Origin: Calditrichota bacterium
GTDB lineage: Bacteria > CLD3
DNA: 41,514 bases
Reading direction: 5' to 3'
Assembly: GCA_008501735.1 (NCBI GenBank)
Contig: QQUF01000012.1
Location: 1 to 41,514, forward strand
Shown here: positions 25,446-33,695 of the stretch, in pieces
Layout: every line of letters starts with the position of its first letter
Position numbering within the stretch: position 1 is the first letter of the stretch
Made by a program: the position numbers and the translations under genes
Notes under the pieces: generated by a model
Databases searched by the model: none
The model's input: the letters and a program-made list of their open reading frames with translations, nothing else
What the model was told of the DNA's origin: nothing

Positions 25446-25949
25446 ATGAAAAATAAAATTTATACAATTGGTTATGGTAACAGAAATTTAGAGAATTTTG
25501 TTAAAGTATTGAAAGAACTACAAATTGATTACTTAATTGATGTTCGTTCAATTCCTTACTCTAAGTACAACACTGATTTTACAAAAGCCAATTTGGAACA
25601 AAATCTCAAAACTTTTGAAATCGGTTACGCTTACTTTGGTAAAGAGCTTGGTGGAATTCCAGAGTCTGATGAATTTAAAACTGATGGCAAAACCAACTAT
25701 AAAAAAATTACAGAATCTGCAAGTTTTCAAAAAGGAATTCAAAGGTTGAAGACTGCTTTGGAAAAAGATTTTAATGTGATTTTGATGTGTGCAGAACTCA
25801 AACCCGAAAATTGCCACCGTACGAAATTAATCGGAAAAGAGTTGACTTTGAAAAATATTTCAGTCATTCACATCGATGAAAAACTGAATGAGATTAGCCA
25901 AAAAGAAGCAGAAAAACGAAATGAAAATCCACAAATTAATTTGTTCTAA
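25446..25949 (+). CDS. DUF488 family protein
   Basis: 167 residues starting at ATG 25446. An upstream extension of the ORF to 25377 runs through the repeat and the receptor gene and is rejected. The DUF488 hallmarks are present: IYTIGYGNRNLENFV at the N-terminus, IDVRSIPYSKYN, YFGKELGGIP and the cysteine/histidine motif LMCAELKPENCHR near the C-terminus. The biochemical role of the family is not established. It lies between the receptor and the symporter (11 bases before the latter) and is likely co-transcribed, but nothing visible ties it to thiamine. Confidence 0.88.
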   Translation: MKNKIYTIGYGNRNLENFVKVLKELQIDYLIDVRSIPYSKYNTDFTKANLEQNLKTFEIGYAYFGKELGGIPESDEFKTDGKTNYKKITESASFQKGIQRLKTALEKDFNVILMCAELKPENCHRTKLIGKELTLKNISVIHIDEKLNEISQKEAEKRNENPQINLF

Positions 25950-25960
25950 AAAGGCACAAA

Positions 25961-27352
25961 ATGGTTGATTTTACTTTTTGGGATTACTTCGCAATTGCAC
26001 TTTATTTTGTTGGAATTTATGTTGTCGGTTTTTTTAGAAAGAAAAAAAGTGGAGCATCGGGAATTGATGATTTCTTAGTCGCAGGAAGAAAGGCTACTTT
26101 GCCTGCTTTTGTAGCGACTTTGGTTTCTACTTGGTACGGCGGAATTCTTGGTGTTGGAGAATATTCTTACCTTTACGGCTTGGTAAATTGGTTTGTTTGG
26201 GGAGTTTCTTATTATGTCTTTGCAGCAATTTATGCTTTCACCGTTGCAGGAAAAATCCGAGAATCCAAAGATTACACAATCACTGACAGGCTTTATAGAA
26301 AGTACGGAAAAGCAGTTGGGCTGACTTCTGCATTTGTTTTTCTGATTACAACTTCTCCTGCTTCTTATTTTCTGATGATAGGAACTCTTCTGCACATTTT
26401 TATGCCACAATACTCAATTGCTTTTTGGGTTATTGCAGGTTCATCTTTAAGTATAATTTATGTTTACAAAGGTGGACTTTCAACTGTGATAAAAACAGAT
26501 TTAATTCAATTCTTATTAATGTTTGTTGGTTTTGGGATAATTATTCCATTTTGCTTTTTTGACTACGGAGGTTTAGAATTTATTTCTTCAAACGTTCCCG
26601 AAACTCACTTGACTTTGACAGGAACAATTGCAACTCAATCAATAATTATGTGGATGCTTTTAGCTGTGAACACATTTGTTGACCCTGGATTTTACCAACG
26701 TTGTTTGGCAGTTGAATCACCTCAAAAAGCTAAAAAAGGAATTTTGATTTCAATCGGTTTTTGGTGCATTTTTGATTTTATGACAACTGCTGCCGGACTT
26801 TATGCAGTTGCGATTTTGCCAAATCTGGAAAATCCTGTTTTTGCTTACCCATTACTTGCAAATGAAGTTTTGCCTACTTTCGTTAAAGGATTATTCTTTG
26901 TTGGAATGCTTGCGACAATTATGTCAACGATTGACTCTAACTCATTTCTCTGCTCGCTTGTATTTGGCAAAGATATTCTTTCACATTTAACAAAAAAAGA
27001 AACAGATTTAGCTCAAGTTGAAAAATTTACAAAGTTTGGTCTTTTAGTAACTTTCGTTATTGGAGTTACATTGGCATTATTTTTTGAATCAATAATTGAT
27101 TATTGGAAAACAATCGGTAGTCTTTCGATTTCGGCTCTTTTAGTTCCGATTCTACTAAGTTTTGGAAAGAAACAACCTTCATCAAATCTAACAATTGTTG
27201 GGATTGTTTTTGGCTTCTCAGCTGCATTTTTGGCAAATGCTTTTAGCTGGGAAGTTTTTGGAATTAATGAACCGATTTATTATGGGCTTTTTGCTTCGAC
27301 TTTGATTTTCTCAAAAGGGATTTGGGATAACTTTGTTGTTTCTAAACAGTAA
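25961..27352 (+). CDS. Sodium/solute symporter family transporter, possible thiamine permease
   Basis: A 463-residue protein of about 12-13 hydrophobic helices. SSS-family marks include the DDFLVAGRKATLPAF stretch after the first helix, ATLVSTWYGG in the next, and GLFFVGMLATIMSTIDSNSFLCS late in the protein, which includes the conserved sodium-site serine/threonine helix. The inner-membrane location follows from the helices. Predicted thiamine transporters related to the sodium/pantothenate symporter (ThiV) are known from riboswitch studies. Its place downstream of a TPP riboswitch and a TonB receptor makes thiamine or a precursor the best guess, unproven. The gene ends 2 bases before a convergent gene. 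Confidence 0.9.
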   Translation: MVDFTFWDYFAIALYFVGIYVVGFFRKKKSGASGIDDFLVAGRKATLPAFVATLVSTWYGGILGVGEYSYLYGLVNWFVWGVSYYVFAAIYAFTVAGKIRESKDYTITDRLYRKYGKAVGLTSAFVFLITTSPASYFLMIGTLLHIFMPQYSIAFWVIAGSSLSIIYVYKGGLSTVIKTDLIQFLLMFVGFGIIIPFCFFDYGGLEFISSNVPETHLTLTGTIATQSIIMWMLLAVNTFVDPGFYQRCLAVESPQKAKKGILISIGFWCIFDFMTTAAGLYAVAILPNLENPVFAYPLLANEVLPTFVKGLFFVGMLATIMSTIDSNSFLCSLVFGKDILSHLTKKETDLAQVEKFTKFGLLVTFVIGVTLALFFESIIDYWKTIGSLSISALLVPILLSFGKKQPSSNLTIVGIVFGFSAAFLANAFSWEVFGINEPIYYGLFASTLIFSKGIWDNFVVSKQ

Positions 27353-27354
27353 AA

Positions 27355-28074
27355 TTACTTTAAAAATATCATTTTCTTAGTTTGGCTGAAGTTACCGGTT
27401 TCTAACTTGTAAAAATAAACTCCGTTACTTACTTCTTTACCAAACTCATTTGTTCCATTCCAAGTAAGTTTTCCAATTGATTCTATTAGGTTAAAATTAT
27501 TAACTATTTTTCCCTCAATATTGAAAATCGTTAATTTTCCAAGAGTGTTTGGAGGAAGGTGATAATTTATTTCTGTACTTGGGTTGAAAGGGTTAGGGTA
27601 GTTTTGCCCTAATGAAAAACTTGAAGGAGATTGTGAATTTTCTTCTAACTCTAAAACCAAAGCATAAAGATTAATCACATATTTATTTTGTGGAGAGTTG
27701 TTTTCAATTTTAAGTTTTCCTACTCCGTTAGAATTGCAAAAAGAATAAGGGTTAATGAAAACAGTAATGTTGATTGAATCCATAGGTTGAACGGTAAATG
27801 GAAAAGTTACATCTGGTATTTCTTTTTCATAGCTTGTTAAACTAAAATCAATTGAATCCATAAAGGTGAATTTGGTTACTTCTAACGAATCATTGCCATA
27901 GTTATAAATTGTTAATGTCTCAGAAATTGGAGGAAGCCATCCACAAGAACCACCAATACTAATTGTCGGAAAATTAATATCTTCTGCATAAATTATTGGT
28001 GTTTGTGCATTTGAATCTTTTAACTGAAAAGAAACTAAAATTGCGATTAAAAGCGTGTAATAAAATTTTAGCAT
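27355..28074 (-). CDS. Small secreted protein with T9SS sorting domain
   Basis: 239 residues. A signal peptide (about 1-24, ending DSNAQ) is followed by an Ig-like beta-sandwich of about 120 residues of the ASPM/choice-of-anchor type (NYGNDSLEVTKF ... TVQPMDSINITVFINP). The C-terminal 85 residues form a T9SS type A signal (NYPNPFNPSTEINY ... SNGVYFYKLE ... KMIFLK). There is no enzymatic domain, so a surface-displayed structural or adhesive role is the simplest inference. The start has AGGAG upstream. Confidence 0.85.
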   Translation of the reverse strand: MLKFYYTLLIAILVSFQLKDSNAQTPIIYAEDINFPTISIGGSCGWLPPISETLTIYNYGNDSLEVTKFTFMDSIDFSLTSYEKEIPDVTFPFTVQPMDSINITVFINPYSFCNSNGVGKLKIENNSPQNKYVINLYALVLELEENSQSPSSFSLGQNYPNPFNPSTEINYHLPPNTLGKLTIFNIEGKIVNNFNLIESIGKLTWNGTNEFGKEVSNGVYFYKLETGNFSQTKKMIFLK

Positions 28075-28107
28075 TTTATTTCTCCTAAATTGAAAATCTC
28101 ATTTACA

Positions 28108-28138
28108 CTAAAATAGTTAAAATATTTTTGTATGACAA
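28108..28138 (-). promoter_or_regulatory. Possible Bacteroidota-type promoter of the small T9SS protein gene
   Basis: On the minus strand, TTG (28138-28136) is followed after 20 bases by TATTTTAG (28115-28108), one mismatch from TAnnTTTG. The start codon at 28074 is a sensible distance away. Motifs this short occur by chance in AT-rich DNA. Confidence 0.3.
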
Positions 28139-28210
28139 TTCCTCTTTTTTATTTCGTTTTGCTTCTTAGTGTCTTAAGTTTTTGCCTCTTGAAATTCTAA
28201 AGGTAAAAAA

Positions 28211-29701
28211 TTGTCTAAAAAAATTCTGCTTTACAATCCTCGTAGTGCCAAATGGAAATTCAGAATGCCAATGTCTTTGATGGCTCTTGGAGCTTCAATC
28301 GAAGGTTTGCAAGATTACGAAATCATTGACGGAAATCTGATTAACGATACTGAAACCGAGCAAGTTCTTGCCAAAAAAATTCAAGAAACCGATGTCTTGT
28401 TTCTTGGAATTACTGTTATGCCAGGTCCACAACTTTGGCAAACCGTTCCACTGACTAAAAGTCTAAAAGCAAAATTTCCGAATTTGAAAATTGTTTGGGG
28501 AGGTTATTTCACGACTCTTCATTATGAAACTGTATTGGAATCAGGTTACGTTGATTTTGTGATGAAAGGTCAAGCAGATTTTGCATTTCCTCAACTGGTC
28601 GAATTTTTTCAAGGCAAAAGAGAAGTCTCAAAAGTTACAGGTTTGTCTTACATCGAAAATGGTAAAATCATTGAAAATCCAGCAACTGCTCCGACTCACC
28701 CAGATGACCACAAACGATTTCCTTATCACAAAGTACAAATGGAAAGATATTTGAATCCAACTGTCTTGGGTAAAAGAACAACTGCGTTTCACGCAAGTGT
28801 TGGTTGTCCTTTTACTTGCAGTTTTTGTGCAATTGCAGCAGTTTATGAAGGAAAATGGATTCCAATGTCTTCCCAAAAATTAATAGAAGAAATCCTGTTT
28901 CTAAAAAAAGAATATCAAATTGATTCAGTTGAATTTCACGACAACAATTTTTTCACAGCACACCAAAGAGTAGAGGAGTTTGCTCTTGGAATGAAAAATC
29001 AAAATATCACTTGGTGGGGCGAAGGAAGGATTGACACTTTACTTGAAAAATATCCTGAAAGTGCTTGGAAAGCGATGTCCGAAAATGGTTGCAAAATGAT
29101 TTTCCTTGGTGCAGAAAGCGGTTCTGAAAATGTTTTGGAACTTATGGACAAAGGCGGAACTCAAACACCTCAAGATTGCATTGACCTTGCAAAAATGATG
29201 AAAGGTTACGGAATCATTCCTGAATTTTCGTTTGTAATGGGAAATCCTGTTGATCCTGACGATGATATTCGTCAGACAATTGAATTAATCAAGAAAATCA
29301 AAAAAGTAAATCCTGAATCTGAAATTATTCTTTACACTTATTCTCCTGTTCCTTATCCCGGAACTGAACTTTACGATATGGCAGTTGAGCAAGGGTTTAA
29401 GTATCCGCAAAAATTAGAAGATTGGGTTAGTGATTTTTGGCTCAATTTTGATTTACGGAAAAATCCGATGACACCTTGGCTAAAACCCCATCACATTGAC
29501 CAAATCCGCAATTTCGAATATGTTTTAAATGCTTACTATCCAACACAAACTTATTTGCCACTGACTGATTTACAAAAGAAAATTCTACGTTTACTTGGTT
29601 CGTGGAGGTATAAATTTTCAATTTATGAATACCCTATTGAACTTAGAATTTTGATGAATCGTGTTTTTAAATATCGCTCTCCAGAGATTGAAGGCTTTTA
29701 A
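28211..29701 (+). CDS. B12-binding-domain radical SAM protein
   Basis: 496 residues. The N-terminal third is a cobalamin-binding-like Rossmann domain (KILLYNPRSAKWKFRMPMSLM ..., IVWGGYFTTLHYETV). The middle is a radical SAM domain with C199-x3-C203-x2-C206 (VGCPFTCSFCAIA), followed by VEFHDNNFF, GAESGSENVL and FSFVMGNP. The C-terminal part is helical. Members of this class methylate or rearrange inert carbons, for example in hopanoid, tetrapyrrole or lipid modification. The substrate cannot be read from the sequence. The start is a TTG after AAAGGT. A squalene/phytoene synthase lies 11 kb away, too far to imply linkage. Confidence 0.88.
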   Translation: MSKKILLYNPRSAKWKFRMPMSLMALGASIEGLQDYEIIDGNLINDTETEQVLAKKIQETDVLFLGITVMPGPQLWQTVPLTKSLKAKFPNLKIVWGGYFTTLHYETVLESGYVDFVMKGQADFAFPQLVEFFQGKREVSKVTGLSYIENGKIIENPATAPTHPDDHKRFPYHKVQMERYLNPTVLGKRTTAFHASVGCPFTCSFCAIAAVYEGKWIPMSSQKLIEEILFLKKEYQIDSVEFHDNNFFTAHQRVEEFALGMKNQNITWWGEGRIDTLLEKYPESAWKAMSENGCKMIFLGAESGSENVLELMDKGGTQTPQDCIDLAKMMKGYGIIPEFSFVMGNPVDPDDDIRQTIELIKKIKKVNPESEIILYTYSPVPYPGTELYDMAVEQGFKYPQKLEDWVSDFWLNFDLRKNPMTPWLKPHHIDQIRNFEYVLNAYYPTQTYLPLTDLQKKILRLLGSWRYKFSIYEYPIELRILMNRVFKYRSPEIEGF

Positions 29702-29803
29702 ATTCACTTGTTGAAAACAATCACTTTTAATTCTTATTTTAATTAAATTAAGTTGATAGTAAGATTCTTAACAAATTTAAAAGTTAAAAGATAATTTTGT
29801 AAG

Positions 29804-31321
29804 ATGTCATCTAAGCAACGAAATTTAAATCCAAATTCTGACGTAATTGAAAAAATCAAATTATTGCTCCAATTATCAGAATTACAATTGAATACTTTTC
29901 CAAAAGACTCATTGAAAAATGCGGAAGAAGTATTGAAATTGGCTCGAAATAATGGTTTAGAAGATTTGATTGGAAAAGCCTTTTTGAGTATCGGATTAGC
30001 TTTTTATAATCTAAGTGATTACGAAAAAGCTCTTGAAAATTACTCAACTGCAAGAAAGTATTTTATTAAATACGAAAATAAAATCGGAATCGCTAAAGTC
30101 TTAAATTGTCAAGGAAGTATTTTTGAACTTAAAGGAAATTATTACGAAGCTTTAAATCATTTTTTTAAAGCATATAAAGCTTTTAAAAAATTAGACGATA
30201 AAAAAAATACTTCACAAGTTCTAAATAATATCGGTAAGTGTTATGTCAATCTAGGACGATTTGAAACAACTCTCAAAGCTTATTTCAAATCTTTAAAAAT
30301 TAATAAAGAAATTAATGACAAAAAATTAATCGCAGTTTCTTACAACAACATTGGGATTGTTTACAGAATCACACAGAAATTTGAAAATGCCATTGATTTT
30401 TATAATAAATCTCTACTTATCGCTGAAGAGATTAAAGACCATAGGATTATTTCAACTTGTTTTGATAACATTGGAATTGCTTATTATGATTTGAAGAAAC
30501 ACCAAAAGAGTTTGGATTTTTATCAAAAAAGTCTTGAAATTAAAAAGCATTTGAGTGATTTAAATGCAATTGCACTTTCTTACAATAACATTGCTTCAGC
30601 TTATTTTCATTTAGATGATATAAAATCTTCTTTAAACTTTTTGAAAAAATCTTTGAAAATTTATAAGTCAAATAATCAAAGACTTGGTGTTTTGAGAACT
30701 TTAAAAGGTATTGGAAGTATTTATGAACAAGAAGGTGATTTTACAAAAGCACTTGAGTTTTATTCAGAAGCTCACGAAATTGCAAAAGCGATTCAAGTTA
30801 AACCTGAATTGCAAAAGTTAAAATTATCAATTTCTCAAATTTACAAAATTCAAAGAAAATATAAAAAAGCTTTAGACTTCTACGAAGAACAGGAAAGAAT
30901 CAAAGACGAACTTTACAATGAAAACAAAACTAAGCAAATTGAAGAATTAAATATTAAATATGAAGCCCAAATCTATCGTCTTAAAAATATTGAACTTGTG
31001 AGTTTGAATGAAAAGTTAATCGAAGCACGAGATGAGCTGATTGACAGTGAAAGACGTGCAACTTTTTTGGCAACTGTTGTTACAGCAAATCATGAAATAA
31101 ATCAACCATTAACAGTTTTAAAAACAAATCTTGAGTTGTTTAAATATTTCCACAAAAATGATTTGAATGAAAAGTCGAAAAATATAATTGGTGGAATGGA
31201 AAGTTCTGTTGACAGAATTACTAAAGTTCTCGAAAAGCTAAATAAAATCAGTCAGCCAACAATTGTTAAGTACATTGATGACATTAAAATGATTGATTTA
31301 GAAGACGATATTCTAAGTTGA
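29804..31321 (+). CDS. TPR protein ending in a HisKA-like helix pair, no ATPase domain
   Basis: 505 residues without signal or membrane segments. Residues about 10-385 are tandem TPRs (many copies of the SYNNIGIVYRI..., ALEFYSEAHEIAKAI kind), then a short coiled coil (about 385-415). The final segment holds H430 in VVTANHEINQPLTVL, which matches the H-box of histidine kinases, and a second helix (SSVDRITKVLEKLNKIS). The protein stops about 75 residues after H430, so the HATPase domain is absent. The next 190 bases encode none either. It may dimerise with or accept phosphate from another kinase, or be a scaffold. It resembles a shortened version of the TPR kinase at 20459-22384. Confidence 0.88.
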   Translation: MSSKQRNLNPNSDVIEKIKLLLQLSELQLNTFPKDSLKNAEEVLKLARNNGLEDLIGKAFLSIGLAFYNLSDYEKALENYSTARKYFIKYENKIGIAKVLNCQGSIFELKGNYYEALNHFFKAYKAFKKLDDKKNTSQVLNNIGKCYVNLGRFETTLKAYFKSLKINKEINDKKLIAVSYNNIGIVYRITQKFENAIDFYNKSLLIAEEIKDHRIISTCFDNIGIAYYDLKKHQKSLDFYQKSLEIKKHLSDLNAIALSYNNIASAYFHLDDIKSSLNFLKKSLKIYKSNNQRLGVLRTLKGIGSIYEQEGDFTKALEFYSEAHEIAKAIQVKPELQKLKLSISQIYKIQRKYKKALDFYEEQERIKDELYNENKTKQIEELNIKYEAQIYRLKNIELVSLNEKLIEARDELIDSERRATFLATVVTANHEINQPLTVLKTNLELFKYFHKNDLNEKSKNIIGGMESSVDRITKVLEKLNKISQPTIVKYIDDIKMIDLEDDILS

Positions 31322-31345
31322 GGATTCTATTTATAAGATTTTATA

Positions 31346-31389
31346 TAAAACATATTCTCTAAACTAGAGGGTTTAGAGAATATGTTTTA
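31346..31389 (+). terminator. Long perfect AT-rich hairpin after the TPR gene
   Basis: There are nineteen-base perfect arms (31346-31364, 31371-31389) with a six-base loop, 24 bases after the stop codon. It probably ends or stabilises the message. The tail ACTTTTG is not a clear T-run, and the stem is AT-rich, so a dispersed repeat is an alternative. Confidence 0.5.
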
Positions 31390-31512
31390 ACTTTTGTAGT
31401 AACATAAGTTATTTAGGGAAATTCAAATTTTGTAAATAACACAATATCAACATATATAATTTTTGTATTTTTTTGCCAAATCTGAAGTTTCAAAATAAGT
31501 GAGTAATAAAAA

Positions 31513-33648
31513 TTGAATACTAAGCTTAAGCTCTTAATTCTAATATTATTAATTAGCATTTTATCATTATTTTCGAATTCATTTGCACAAAATGATAAGT
31601 TAAGTCTTACAAAGCCTTCATCTGCAACAGTGCAAAATTTCGCAGGTGATAAACAAAGTGAAGTTGTTAATTCCTACCTTGAAAAACCAATTAGAGTTCA
31701 AGTCTTAGATGAAAATTTTCAGCCTAAAGAGGGAGTTAAAGTTTTCTTTGATGTTCTTTCTACACCTAAGAAAGCTAAAAATGCACACATTGAACCAAAT
31801 GTTGTTTTGACTGATAAAGAAGGTTATGCAATTTCGCAAATTACATTAGGTTCAAAATCAGGAGAATACCTTTTCTCTGCCAAAATTGTTAATAATTCAC
31901 TAAGCAATAATTTGCTTATTTTCTCGTCAGAAGCTCGAAAATCAAATTGGGTATTTTTGCTTGTAATGGGACTGTTTGGCGGACTCGGTCTTTTCCTTTT
32001 CGGAATGGAAATGATGAGCGACGGAATGAAAAAATCCGCTGGCGACCAAATGCGTACAATTCTTAGAAAACTGACTCACAACAGACTTATGGCAATGTTC
32101 ATTGGAACTATTGTAACAATGGTTATCCAAAGTAGTAGTGCAACAACTGTGATGCTCGTAAGTTTTGTCCAAGCTCAATTGATGACTTTTACTCAAACTC
32201 TTGGAATTATTCTTGGAGCTGATATTGGAACAACGATTACTGGACAAATTGTTGCTCTAAAGCTAACTGATTACGCCTTGTTAATCGTTGCAGTCGGTTT
32301 TGCTTTTACATTTATGGGTAAATCGGACAAATTAAAAAATATCGGTGAAACTGTTTTAGGCTTTGGTTTGCTGTTCTTTGGAATGGATATTATGTCTCAC
32401 TCAATGTATCCTTTAAGAACTTACCAACCATTTATTGACTTGCTTTTAGTATTAGAAAATCCTCTTTTAGGAATTTTTGTTGGTGCGGTTTTTACGGCAT
32501 TAATCCAAAGTAGTAGTGCTTTTACAGGAATAGTTATCGTTTTGGCAACTCAAGGACTTCTTACACTTGAAGCCTCAATTCCAATGCTTTTTGGCTCAAA
32601 CATCGGAACTTGTGCAACGGCATTTCTTGCAGGAATTGGTGCAAGTCGTGAAGCCAAAAAAGTAGCTTATGCTCATATTTTATTCAAGTTTGTTGGTGTT
32701 TTTATTTTTGTTTGGTTCATTCCACAATTAGCCGAATTAGTTCGTTGGGTTTCACCTCAAGGAAATGAAGAGCTTACAGGAATGGCACTTTTGGCAGAAG
32801 TTGTTCCTCGCCAAACGGCAAATGCACACACGATTTTTAATGTAATTATGGCTTTTCTATTCCTTCCTTTCATTAACCAATTTGCAAAAATTATTACCAA
32901 ATTTTTTCCTGATGTAGAAGAGCCGAAAGAATTAGAAATTGTAACTTGGCACATTGATTACGCGATAATCGAAACTCCAACAATGGCTCTTGAATTGGCT
33001 CGTGAAGAAGTTAGCCGAATGTTCAAAATTGTCTCACGAATGCTTAATGCGACTTTACACCCCTTTGTGAGTGAAGAAATTATTGATGATGAAATTCATA
33101 CAAATCTTTCGCTCCTTGAAGGAATTCGCCTAAGAGAACAAAAAACCAATTATTTGAATGAGAAATTAACCGATTACTTACTAAAAATTAGCCGTGAAAA
33201 AATACAGGATTCACAAGCTGTTGAAGTTTTTGTAACACTTTCGATTGTAAAAGACCTCGAAAGAATCGGAGACATTGTTTTTAATAATATTCTTCCACTT
33301 GTTGATAAGAAAAATAAAACAGGAAAAGATTTTTCCGAGGAAGGAAAAGAAGAATTGGCTTCTTATCACAAAAAAGTAATGAAACAAGTCAATAGATGCA
33401 CAAAAGCTTTTACAACTTTAGACCTCAATAAAGCACGAAAAATTCTTATAAAAGGTTCAAAATATAATGACTTAGAGGCAATTTATAGGCTCAAGCATTT
33501 TGAAAGAATTTATGAGGAAGTAGCAGAATCAATTGCAACAGATGAAGTTCATTTGGAGCTCATTGACTACTTTAAACAAGTCAACGTTCATTTGGAAAAT
33601 ATTGCTAAATCTATTTTGGTTGAAATTAACAACGAAGTTGAAGAGTAA
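31513..33648 (+). CDS. Na/Pi-cotransporter family protein with Ig-like N-terminus and PhoU-like C-terminus
   Basis: 711 residues, starting at a TTG. A signal peptide (about 1-25, ending SNSFAQ) and a Big_1-like Ig fold (about 35-135, with PIRVQVLDENFQPKEGVKV and VLTDKEGYAISQITLG) lead into the membrane transporter. The two inverted repeats of the Na/Pi cotransporter family show the QSSSATT motif at Q206 and QSSSAF at Q332, each in a hydrophobic hairpin, with GADIGTTIT and GSNIGTCAT following. The last about 220 residues are a PhoU-like helical bundle (EVFVTLSIVKDLERIGDI). Bacterial members import phosphate with sodium or have regulatory roles. The periplasmic Ig domain is the unusual part. 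Confidence 0.9.
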   Translation: MNTKLKLLILILLISILSLFSNSFAQNDKLSLTKPSSATVQNFAGDKQSEVVNSYLEKPIRVQVLDENFQPKEGVKVFFDVLSTPKKAKNAHIEPNVVLTDKEGYAISQITLGSKSGEYLFSAKIVNNSLSNNLLIFSSEARKSNWVFLLVMGLFGGLGLFLFGMEMMSDGMKKSAGDQMRTILRKLTHNRLMAMFIGTIVTMVIQSSSATTVMLVSFVQAQLMTFTQTLGIILGADIGTTITGQIVALKLTDYALLIVAVGFAFTFMGKSDKLKNIGETVLGFGLLFFGMDIMSHSMYPLRTYQPFIDLLLVLENPLLGIFVGAVFTALIQSSSAFTGIVIVLATQGLLTLEASIPMLFGSNIGTCATAFLAGIGASREAKKVAYAHILFKFVGVFIFVWFIPQLAELVRWVSPQGNEELTGMALLAEVVPRQTANAHTIFNVIMAFLFLPFINQFAKIITKFFPDVEEPKELEIVTWHIDYAIIETPTMALELAREEVSRMFKIVSRMLNATLHPFVSEEIIDDEIHTNLSLLEGIRLREQKTNYLNEKLTDYLLKISREKIQDSQAVEVFVTLSIVKDLERIGDIVFNNILPLVDKKNKTGKDFSEEGKEELASYHKKVMKQVNRCTKAFTTLDLNKARKILIKGSKYNDLEAIYRLKHFERIYEEVAESIATDEVHLELIDYFKQVNVHLENIAKSILVEINNEVEE

Positions 33649-33652
33649 AAAA

Positions 33653-33680
33653 TGGCGAAACTGAAAATTCAGTTTCGCCA
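33653..33680 (-). terminator. Rho-independent terminator of the subtilase gene
   Basis: Perfect 13-base arms (33653-33665, 33668-33680; TGGCGAAACTGAA and complement). On the minus strand the stem is followed by six T residues. It lies 15 bases downstream of the convergent subtilase stop and 5 bases after the transporter stop, so it may also stop transcripts on the plus strand, where no T-run is present. Confidence 0.85.
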
Positions 33681-33695
33681 AATAGAGCTGTTTTC

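Noticed and set aside
28123-28130. TATTTTTG as -7 box for the radical SAM gene
   Set aside because: Matches TAnnTTTG, but no -33 element is present at the right distance. Such 8-mers are expected by chance in this AT-rich DNA.
29792-29799. TAATTTTG as a Bacteroidota -7 promoter box
   Set aside because: It would put the transcript start at or inside the ATG at 29804, and no -33 TTG lies 19-21 bases upstream.
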